A stretch of DNA of 64,000 nucleotides from Bog-159 sp049511415 (GTDB lineage: Bacteria; Acidobacteriota; Terriglobia; Bryobacterales; Bryobacteraceae): positions 101,837 through 165,836 of the forward strand of contig JBEKYC010000022.1 in NCBI GenBank assembly GCA_049511415.1. Reading direction: 5' to 3'. The number at the start of each line of letters is the position of its first letter. The first letter of the stretch is position 1. The position numbers were made by a program, and so were the translations under genes. Below are positions 25,007-32,392 of the stretch, one piece after another. Below the pieces are notes generated by a model. It did no database searches. It was given only the letters and a program-made list of their open reading frames with translations, and was not told the DNA's origin.

Positions 25007-27013
25007 ATGCAGCCATCGCGCCGCGGTTTTCTGGGCGCCACGGCCGGGGCTGTGGGTGCGCGGCGCAGCGCCCAGCCCACGGGGTCGAGTGTCTGCGAGC
25101 AGGTCCCCCTTTCCGGCGAATGGCTCTTCCGCACCGATCCGAATCCGGCCTGGACTGCCGTGCAGGTGCCGAACACCTGGCAGGTGATGCCGGGCCTGCA
25201 AAATTACCGCGGCGTGGCGTGGTATCGGCGGGAGATCGAGATTCCGGCTGCGTGGGCAGGTAGCACGGTACGCATCGAGTTCGAGGCGGTCTTTCATTCC
25301 GCGTGGATTTCCGTGAACGGGCAGCCGGCCGGCCAACATGTCGGCAAAGGATATACGGCGTTCCGCGTGGATATCACCCGGCTGCTGCGATTCGGGTCGC
25401 GCAACAGCATCCTGGTGAAGGTGGATAACGCCTTCGACGAGGGCATCCTGCCGCGCGGGCGCTCCAGCGATTGGGCGCTCGACGGCGGCATCTACCGCCC
25501 AGTGACGCTGCTGGTTTCGCCTAAGGCGTACATCGAGCGCGTGGCGGTACATGCCGATCCAGAGGCGATTTCGCTCGCGCCCGTCTTGTGCAACTCCGGC
25601 GGTGTCGCATTCAGTCGCACGATTGGCTATCGGGTGATCGATGACGGGACCGGGCTCGTGGTGCTGGAACAGGCAGACGCGCAGCGGGTGACCCTACGCG
25701 CCGGCGAAACCGCCACCGTGACGCTGGACGCACCTCTGTGGAAAGAGCCGAAGCTGTGGCACTTCGATCATCCACATTTATACACCGCCGAGGTCAGTTT
25801 CGGGACGCATACGCTAAGCTCCACTTTCGGCATCCGGCGAATCGAAGTGCGCGACGGCAGTTTCTACCTGAACGGCGAGCGCGTCAGCCTGATGGGTGTG
25901 GAGCGCATGGCCGGCAGTCATCCGGCTTACGGCATGGCCGAGCCGGAGGATTGGATCCGCCACGATCACGATGCCATGAAGGAACTGAATGCCGTGTTCA
26001 CGCGCGTGCATTGGCCACAGGACCGGCGCGTGCTCGATTACTGTGATCGTCACGGGATTCTGATTCAGACCGAAGTCCCGGCATGGGGCGGCGACACATT
26101 TAAAGGTATGACGCGCGAGCCATCGCCCGCGATTCTGAACAATGGTCTCGAACAATTGCGCGAGATGATCGGGAGTGACGGCAACCATCCCAGCCTGTTT
26201 GCCTGGGGCTTGTGCAACGAGATCGGCGGACAGAATCCGGTAGCGGCGAAGTTCGCCCGGCGGCTGCTAGAGGAAGCCAAAAAGCTCGATCCGGCGCGGC
26301 TGTGCACCTATGCATCCAATTCGCTGCAAACGACGCCCGAGCGCGACGTGGCCGGCGAAATGGACTTCATCGAGTGGAACGAATATTACGGCTCCTGGTA
26401 CAAGGGCTCGCGGGACGATCTGAGCCGCCAGTTGGATGAGATCCACCGGGCCTTTCCCGGCAAGATGATTGTGGTCTCCGAATATGGATATTGCGCATGC
26501 ACGCCGGACCGGCCGGAAGACGACGAGACGCGGATACGCATTCTACGGGAGCAGACGCGGGTGATGCGCGAGCATCCGGCGGTAGGCGGCGCGATTTTCT
26601 TTTGCTACAACGACTATCGCACGCACATTGGCGATCAAGGCGTGGGCGCGATGCAGCAGCGCGTACATGGCGTAGTGGATCTATTTGGGCGCGCGAAGCC
26701 GTCGTTCGCGGCGTTGCGTGTGGAGTCGAGCCCCGTGGCGTCGCTTGAAGCGCTCGGAGGCGAAGTGCACATCCGCACGCGAGAGCGCATCCCAGGCTAT
26801 ACGCTGGCCGGCTACCGCTTGCGGGCCACCGGTTACACGAGCCACGGGATTCCGGTCGAGAGACGGGAATTCGAATTGCCGGTGCTGAAACCGGGTGACT
26901 CCGCCAGCGTAGCGGTCGCCTTCACGGCGAACGGTTTGGTGCGCGCGCAGTTAGAGGTGGTGCGGCCCACCGGCTTCTCCGTCCTCAGCACCGATTGGCG
27001 GCTGGAGCCATGA
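25007..27013 (+). CDS. Glycoside hydrolase family 2 enzyme with Tat-type signal
   Basis: 668 residues. The N terminus has a twin-arginine signal (S-R-R-G-F-L-G). A jelly-roll sugar-binding domain (residues 35-170), an Ig-like domain (175-265) and a TIM barrel follow. Predicted acid/base is E405 in WGLCNE and the nucleophile is E492 in VVSEYG. The NxK carboxylate motif of beta-glucuronidases was not found; instead there is QQRVHGVVDLFGRAKPSF. It is therefore more likely a beta-galactosidase/beta-glucosidase-type GH2 acting on an exposed glycoside. It sits between the corrinoid protein and a sugar porter, so its product may feed the methyl-transfer pathway. The substrate is unknown. Its stop overlaps the next start. 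Confidence 0.85.
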   Translation: MQPSRRGFLGATAGAVGARRSAQPTGSSVCEQVPLSGEWLFRTDPNPAWTAVQVPNTWQVMPGLQNYRGVAWYRREIEIPAAWAGSTVRIEFEAVFHSAWISVNGQPAGQHVGKGYTAFRVDITRLLRFGSRNSILVKVDNAFDEGILPRGRSSDWALDGGIYRPVTLLVSPKAYIERVAVHADPEAISLAPVLCNSGGVAFSRTIGYRVIDDGTGLVVLEQADAQRVTLRAGETATVTLDAPLWKEPKLWHFDHPHLYTAEVSFGTHTLSSTFGIRRIEVRDGSFYLNGERVSLMGVERMAGSHPAYGMAEPEDWIRHDHDAMKELNAVFTRVHWPQDRRVLDYCDRHGILIQTEVPAWGGDTFKGMTREPSPAILNNGLEQLREMIGSDGNHPSLFAWGLCNEIGGQNPVAAKFARRLLEEAKKLDPARLCTYASNSLQTTPERDVAGEMDFIEWNEYYGSWYKGSRDDLSRQLDEIHRAFPGKMIVVSEYGYCACTPDRPEDDETRIRILREQTRVMREHPAVGGAIFFCYNDYRTHIGDQGVGAMQQRVHGVVDLFGRAKPSFAALRVESSPVASLEALGGEVHIRTRERIPGYTLAGYRLRATGYTSHGIPVERREFELPVLKPGDSASVAVAFTANGLVRAQLEVVRPTGFSVLSTDWRLEP

Positions 27014-28338
27014 AATACGTCTACCGCGTCTCGTTGGTGGCTGCGGCCTCGGGCCTGCTATTCGGTTTCGACATCGCTGTAATTAACGGCGCGCTGTTGT
27101 TTCTCAGGCAGCAATTCGGCCTAAACGAAGTGCAGACCGGGTTTGCCGCCGGCAGCTTACTGGCGGGTTGCGTGTTGGGAGCGGCCATCGGCGGATCGTT
27201 GAGCGACCGCTGGGGCCGCAAGCGCATTCTGCTGTTCTCGGCCCTGCTGTTCGCGGTTTCCTCGGTAGGCGCGGCTCTGCCGCGGAACCTGGCGGAGTTC
27301 GCGGCGGCGCGCTTCGCCGGCGGTATTGCTATCGGCATCGCGTCGCTATTGGCTCCGCTTTACATTGCCGAGGTTTCGCCAGCCGCCATTCGTGGACGGC
27401 TGGTCTCGCTGAACCAGATGGCCATTGTGACGGGCATCCTGCTGTCGTACTTGGTCAGTTGGGCATTCTCTTTTCACACGCAGAACGGATGGCGCTGGAT
27501 GTTCGCGGCCGCGGCGATTCCCTCGCTGGCATTTTTCGTGGGGCTGTTCTTCGTGCCGGAAAGCCCGCGCTGGCTGGTGGAAATGGGACGCGAGGCCGAA
27601 GCTTTGTGGGTACTGTCGCGCGTGGACGATCCCGCTGGGGCACCAGGACAGGTGGCACGCATCCGCGAAGCGATCACGGAGGAGAGCGGCACGTTCGCGG
27701 AGCTATTCGCTCCGGGAATCCGCCGCGCGCTGCTGATCGGCGTCGTGCTGGCCGCCGTGCAACAGTGGAGCGGCGTGAATACGGTGCTGTTTTATGGCTC
27801 CCTGATTCTGAAAGAGCGCGTGGGGCAGCAAAGCGATTCGGCGGCCATCGGCGTGAACGTGCTGATCGGAGGGATCAACTTCCTGGCGACCGTTGTGGCG
27901 CTGTGGCTGATCGACAAGGTGGGCCGCAAACCGCTGCTGATGTTGTCGGCGGGGGCGATGGGAGTGTGCCTGGGTTGCCTGGGTCTGGCATTCCGTTCGG
28001 CGGCTCCCTCGCCAACTCTGGTGGTGGCGGCCATGCTGGGTTGCACGGCCGCTTTCGCCGTGGGACTGGGCCCCGGCGTTTGGGTGGTCCTGTCGGAGAT
28101 CTTTCCGAACCGCATCCGCGGCCGCGCGATGTCGGTAGCTACGGTGGTGTTGTGGGTGGCCTGTTCGGCACTGACCATCAGCTTTCTCTCCATCACTACC
28201 GCGATCGGCGCGCCGCGCACCTTCTGGCTGTACGCCGCCATTTGTGTGTTCACCGTCGTCTTCGTCTGGCGGGTCACACCGGAGACCAAGGGCAAGAGCT
28301 TGGAGGATATCGAGTCATTTTGGAAAGGGCGGTCATGA
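27010..28338 (+). CDS. MFS sugar porter
   Basis: 442 residues, 12 transmembrane helices. The sugar-porter signatures are present: GGSLSDRWGRKRI in loop 2-3, PESPRWL near the middle, DKVGRKPLLML in loop 8-9 and PETKGKSLEDIE at the C terminus. It probably moves a monosaccharide or polyol with protons across the inner membrane. The ATG overlaps the GH2 stop (ATGA), and the stop overlaps the next start, so it is translated with the glycosidase and the methyltransferase genes. Likely substrate: the sugar released by the GH2 enzyme, possibly methylated; this is inference. Confidence 0.9.
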   Translation: MKYVYRVSLVAAASGLLFGFDIAVINGALLFLRQQFGLNEVQTGFAAGSLLAGCVLGAAIGGSLSDRWGRKRILLFSALLFAVSSVGAALPRNLAEFAAARFAGGIAIGIASLLAPLYIAEVSPAAIRGRLVSLNQMAIVTGILLSYLVSWAFSFHTQNGWRWMFAAAAIPSLAFFVGLFFVPESPRWLVEMGREAEALWVLSRVDDPAGAPGQVARIREAITEESGTFAELFAPGIRRALLIGVVLAAVQQWSGVNTVLFYGSLILKERVGQQSDSAAIGVNVLIGGINFLATVVALWLIDKVGRKPLLMLSAGAMGVCLGCLGLAFRSAAPSPTLVVAAMLGCTAAFAVGLGPGVWVVLSEIFPNRIRGRAMSVATVVLWVACSALTISFLSITTAIGAPRTFWLYAAICVFTVVFVWRVTPETKGKSLEDIESFWKGRS

Positions 28339-29186
28339 GCCGTTTCGCGGACTGGCTCGCCGGCGGTCCGCTGCTCACCGATGGCGCATGGGGCACCGAA
28401 CTGCAAAAGCGCGGATTGCCGCCTGGAGAGTCCCCCGATCCGTGGAACCTGCAGCATCCCGAGCGCGTGGAGGCGGTGGCGGCCGCTTACTGCGAGGCCG
28501 GCAGCCGCATCATCCTGACCAACACGTTTCGTGCGAACGCGGTGAGCCTTCCGGACGCGGATATCGGCGCGATCAACCGGGCCGGGGTCGAGATCTCACA
28601 CCGTGCCGCGCGAGGTCGAGCGCGGGTAATTGCGTCCATCGGACCCAGCGGCAAAATGCTGCTGGCGGGCGAAGTGACCGCGGAAAGGCTCGCGGCGGCT
28701 TTCGGCGCGCAGGCCCAGGCGCTGGCAGACGCCGGGGCGGACGGGCTCCTGGTCGAAACCATGAGCGATCCGGAAGAAGCCCGTATTGCGGTACGCGCGG
28801 CGCTAGTCACCGGGTTGCCCGTGGTGGCCTCCTTCGTTTTCGATACCGGCCGCAACAAGGACCGCACCATGACGGGCGCGACACCGGAACAGGTAGCCGC
28901 GGCAATGACGGCCGAGGGTGTGGACGCCTTGGGCGCAAACTGCGGCTCGGGAATCGAGGGATTCGCGGCAATTTGCCGGCGCTTGCGCGCGGCGTGCGAT
29001 TTGCCGATCTGGATCAAGCCGAATGCCGGGTTGCCGGTGTGGGAGGGCGGGCAGATCGTATACCGGATGGCTCCCCGGCAGTTTGCGGAACACGTGCCAG
29101 CGCTGCTCGAGGCGGGCGCGTCATTTATCGGCGGCTGTTGCGGCACAGGTCCCGAATTCATCCAGGCGATGGCGGCATGCGTCTGA
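28335..29186 (+). CDS. Homocysteine S-methyltransferase-like protein
   Basis: 283 residues. It begins with LLTDGAWGTELQKRGL, the family entry, and has a zinc site of C203 (GANCGSG) and C268-C269 (GGCCGTG), the three thiolates of MetH-N, BHMT and MmuM enzymes that activate homocysteine. In this operon it is the likely methyl acceptor step, moving methyl from the corrinoid or a related donor to homocysteine to form methionine. It could also act with S-methylmethionine. The ATG overlaps the MFS stop; the gene ends inside the next one (10-nt overlap). Confidence 0.88.
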   Translation: MSRFADWLAGGPLLTDGAWGTELQKRGLPPGESPDPWNLQHPERVEAVAAAYCEAGSRIILTNTFRANAVSLPDADIGAINRAGVEISHRAARGRARVIASIGPSGKMLLAGEVTAERLAAAFGAQAQALADAGADGLLVETMSDPEEARIAVRAALVTGLPVVASFVFDTGRNKDRTMTGATPEQVAAAMTAEGVDALGANCGSGIEGFAAICRRLRAACDLPIWIKPNAGLPVWEGGQIVYRMAPRQFAEHVPALLEAGASFIGGCCGTGPEFIQAMAACV

Positions 29187-29914
29187 AGCTGATCAGTTGC
29201 GAGGTGATCTTCCGCGAGATGTGCGATGCGGTGGCGCGCTCGCCGCACCAGGTGGACGTGGAGTTTCTGCCCAAAGGCCTGCACGATGTGGGCGCGGCTG
29301 CCATGCACGACGCCCTGGAACACGCGGTGACGCAGGCCGATCCGGCGCGTTACGATGCCGTGCTGATGGGTTACGGGCTGTGCGGAAATGGTGTCCATGG
29401 GCTACGCGCCGTTTCGATTCCGCTGGTGATCCCGCGCACGCACGATTGCATCGCCCTGCTGTTCGGCAGCCGGCACAAGTACCGCGAATACTTCGAGCAG
29501 AATCCGGGAGTCTTTTTCCGTTCCATGGGATGGCTGGAGCGGGGCCAAAGCCTCGTCCAGTTGGCGCAGGTGCGCACGGGGCTGGGGGCCACGCTGGACC
29601 AGTTGATCGCCAAATACGGCGAGGACAATGGCCGGTATCTGTACGAAGAACTGTATCGCTATGAGAGCGCCTACCGCCAGTTGACGTACATCCAAACCGG
29701 CCTGGAGCCGAATGACAGCTTCGAGCAACGGGCGCGGAAAGAAGCGGCCAGCAAGGGCTGGACGTTCACCAAAGTGCCCGGCGACCTGAGCCTGTTCCAG
29801 CACCTCGTGGCGGGTGACTGGGATGCGGCGGATTTCCTGGTGGTCGAGCCGGGGTTCGAGGTTGTGGCGCGGTACGACGACGAGGTCATCGCCGCGCGAA
29901 GGAGTGTGGCATGA
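29177..29914 (+). CDS. DUF1638-type protein of methyltransferase clusters
   Basis: 245 residues. Visible landmarks are LKLISCEVIFREM at the start, VLMGYGLCGNGVHGL, and PRTHDCIALLFGS, the conserved Cys/His/Asp-containing core of DUF1638 proteins. These are known mainly from the neighbourhood of methylamine and methyl-corrinoid methyltransferases in archaea and bacteria, with no fixed biochemical role. Its place here between homocysteine methyltransferase and a MtaA-like protein agrees. The ATG is at 29177 within the preceding gene; the stop overlaps the next ATG. An exact function is not established. Confidence 0.75.
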   Translation: MRLKLISCEVIFREMCDAVARSPHQVDVEFLPKGLHDVGAAAMHDALEHAVTQADPARYDAVLMGYGLCGNGVHGLRAVSIPLVIPRTHDCIALLFGSRHKYREYFEQNPGVFFRSMGWLERGQSLVQLAQVRTGLGATLDQLIAKYGEDNGRYLYEELYRYESAYRQLTYIQTGLEPNDSFEQRARKEAASKGWTFTKVPGDLSLFQHLVAGDWDAADFLVVEPGFEVVARYDDEVIAARRSVA

Positions 29915-30924
29915 CCGCAAAAGAGAGAGTCCTGGCGGCGCTGGCGGACCGGCCCGTCGATCATCTGCCTTTGATGCCCATCACCATGATGTTCGCGGCC
30001 GACACCGCCGAGGTGAGCTATCGCGACTACGCCTCGCACGGCGAGGTGCTGGCGCGCGCGCAGTTACTCACCGCAGAACGCTATGGCTTCGACTATGTCT
30101 CGGCGATCTCCGATCCGGCGCGGGAAGCCTCCGACCTGGGGGCAGCCGTCGAGTGGTTTGACCAGCAGCCCCCCGCTATTATTGAAAGCCGCGCGCTACT
30201 GGCGGAGAAAGACACTCTGGCGCGCTTGCGCATCCCCGATCCGGCCGCGCCGGGACGCATGCGGGATCGCGTCGAAGCCGTGCGGTTACTGGCGGAGTCG
30301 GCCGGGGCGGACCGAATCGTCGAAGGCTGGGTGGAAGGTCCCTGCGCCATGGGCGCCGATTTGCGCGGCTTGAACACCCTGATGCTGGATTTCTTCGACG
30401 ATCCGGAGTTCGTGGACCGGCTGGTGGATTTCGTGGTGGCGATGGAGATCGCTTTCGCGCAGGCCCAGATAGAGGCCGGCGCTACGCTGATCGGCGTCGG
30501 CGACGCCGCGGCTTCGCTAGTCGGACCGAAATTCTACGAGCGCTTTGTATTCGCCGGCGAGTGCCGCCTGGTCGCGTCCATTCACGAAGCCGGCGCGCTG
30601 GCGCGTTTGCATATCTGCGGAAACACGCGGCGCATCTTGAAAGGCATGGGCCGGACCGGCGCCGATATTGTGGATCTGGATTTTCCGGCGCCGATCCACG
30701 AAGCCCGCGCGGCTATGGGTCTCGGGCAGATGCTGCTCGGCAACATCGATCCGGTGCGCGTGCTACGGGATGGCACGCCGGAATCGGTCGCCGCCGCGGT
30801 AGCCGATTGCCATCAGGCGGCGGGACCCCGTTACATCGTGGGCGCCGGATGCGAGGTTCCGCGCGGTACGCCGCCGGAAAATCTGTTGGCCATGGCCCGC
30901 TACGCCCGGGAGCACGGTGAGTAG
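29911..30924 (+). CDS. MtaA/CmuA-like uroporphyrinogen decarboxylase-superfamily methyltransferase
   Basis: 337 residues. The start TAKERVLAALADRPVDHLPLMP is typical of the superfamily. Zinc ligand candidates are H234 and C236 (LHICGN) and C314 (VGAGCEVP), with about 78 residues between the last two, the spacing seen in MtaA-type methylcorrinoid:thiol methyltransferases. This differs from the long form at the head of the operon (H317/C319/C342), so the two probably do different half-reactions: this one methylcobalamin-to-acceptor, the other substrate-to-corrinoid. In bacteria lacking coenzyme M the acceptor may be folate or homocysteine. Overlaps neighbours on both sides. Confidence 0.82.
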   Translation: MTAKERVLAALADRPVDHLPLMPITMMFAADTAEVSYRDYASHGEVLARAQLLTAERYGFDYVSAISDPAREASDLGAAVEWFDQQPPAIIESRALLAEKDTLARLRIPDPAAPGRMRDRVEAVRLLAESAGADRIVEGWVEGPCAMGADLRGLNTLMLDFFDDPEFVDRLVDFVVAMEIAFAQAQIEAGATLIGVGDAAASLVGPKFYERFVFAGECRLVASIHEAGALARLHICGNTRRILKGMGRTGADIVDLDFPAPIHEARAAMGLGQMLLGNIDPVRVLRDGTPESVAAAVADCHQAAGPRYIVGAGCEVPRGTPPENLLAMARYAREHGE

Positions 30925-32365
30925 GACTGTCGAGATCCGGCCTGAAGACGCGCGCGAATTGCGCGACATCTTGTTCGACGAAGGCGTGGAGTTTCCTTGC
31001 GGCGGCGGGTCGCTGTGCGGCGGATGCCGCATTCGTGTGCTGGAGGGCAACGTCCCGATCACGTCCGAAATGCGTGCCGCGCTCCCGGACCGAGAACTGG
31101 CGGAAGGCTGGCGTTTGGGTTGCCGGGCGCAGCGCGTGGGACGGGTTCGACTCGCCGTGGGGCAATGGTCGGCAGACGTGCTCTCGGACGAAGCGCGCGT
31201 GCCGTTCGAACCAGCCGCGGGATGGGGCGCGGTGATCGATCTGGGAACCACCACGCTGGTAGTCCAGCTTGTGAACCGGTTGAACGGCGAAGTGGAAGGC
31301 GTACGTACCGCGCTCAATCCGCAGGCGCGGCATGGGTCCGACATCATGACGCGCATCCAGTTCGATCTGGAGCGGCCGGGCGTGCTGACCGGGCTTATCC
31401 GCGAGTCCCTGGGAACCATGTTGGAAGATTTGAGCGCCGGCCGCACGCTCGAAGAAGTCCTGCTGGTGGGCAACACCGTGATGCATCACCTCTTCTGCGG
31501 CTTCAGCGTGGAGCCGCTCTCGTGCGTGCCATTCCGGTCGCCGGCGCTGGCTTCCTGCCGCATAGATGCTCGCACCTTGGACTGGAACGCTCCGGTTCGC
31601 GGCGCCGTGGATTTCATCGGATGCGCCGGCGGATTCGTGGGCAGCGATCTGCTGGCCGGCTTGCTGGCGGTGGGCTTCCTGGAATCCGACGGCGATCAGG
31701 TGTTAATTGATCTGGGCACGAATGGCGAGATCGCCGCGGGCAACCGCCTCGGCATCCGCTGCGCATCCACCGCTGCCGGACCCGCCTTCGAAGCCGGCCG
31801 GATCGCCAGGGGCATGCGGGCCGCCACCGGCGCCATTGACCGGGTCGAAGTTCGCGACGGTGCGCTCCTCGCCCGGGTGATCGGCGGCGGCGAACCGGCA
31901 GGCATTTGCGGCAGCGGGTTGGTGGATGCGATAGCCGCAGCGCTGGAGTTGGGCCTGGTGGACGCGCGTGGCCGCATCCAAGCGGCGGGGAAACGAATCC
32001 AGATCGCGGGTGACGTGGCGCTAACGCAGGCGGATATTCGCGAATTGCAACTGGCCAAGGGAGCGGTGGCCGCGGGGCTCAGTCTGCTCGCCGAGCCTCA
32101 CGCGCAGTCGTTCCACCTGGCGGGAGCATTCGGCAACTATATGCGTGCCGACAGCGCCCGCCGCATCGGTCTGTTGCCCGGCTGGGCACCTACCGTCCAC
32201 GCAGCCGGCAACACCGCACTGCGCGGCGCGCGCATGCTGTTGCTGGCGCCCTCGCGGCGAACAGCATGGCTTCAGGCGTTTTCGTCGATCGTCACGCACG
32301 TCGAATTGCATGCGGAGCCGCACTTCGAAGATCTGTTTGTCGAGAGCCTCTCCTTCCCGGAGTGA
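30917..32365 (+). CDS. Reductive activator of corrinoid enzymes (2Fe-2S/ASKHA)
   Basis: 482 residues. The N-terminal ferredoxin-like domain carries C28, C34 and C37 (CGGGSLCGGC) and C69 (GCRAQ), a plant-type 2Fe-2S site. The rest is an ASKHA ATPase domain with the phosphate loops VIDLGTTTLVVQL, LVGNTVMHHL and VLIDLGTNGEI. This is the RamA/AcsV-type architecture that uses ATP and reducing power to convert inactive cob(II)alamin back to cob(I)alamin. It is a telling companion for the corrinoid protein. The start is GTG at 30917, inside the preceding gene (8-nt overlap). It ends the tightly coupled eight-gene run. Confidence 0.9.
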   Translation: MSRTVEIRPEDARELRDILFDEGVEFPCGGGSLCGGCRIRVLEGNVPITSEMRAALPDRELAEGWRLGCRAQRVGRVRLAVGQWSADVLSDEARVPFEPAAGWGAVIDLGTTTLVVQLVNRLNGEVEGVRTALNPQARHGSDIMTRIQFDLERPGVLTGLIRESLGTMLEDLSAGRTLEEVLLVGNTVMHHLFCGFSVEPLSCVPFRSPALASCRIDARTLDWNAPVRGAVDFIGCAGGFVGSDLLAGLLAVGFLESDGDQVLIDLGTNGEIAAGNRLGIRCASTAAGPAFEAGRIARGMRAATGAIDRVEVRDGALLARVIGGGEPAGICGSGLVDAIAAALELGLVDARGRIQAAGKRIQIAGDVALTQADIRELQLAKGAVAAGLSLLAEPHAQSFHLAGAFGNYMRADSARRIGLLPGWAPTVHAAGNTALRGARMLLLAPSRRTAWLQAFSSIVTHVELHAEPHFEDLFVESLSFPE

Positions 32366-32392
32366 TAAAGTGTCTCTAATCGGCTCGCAAAC

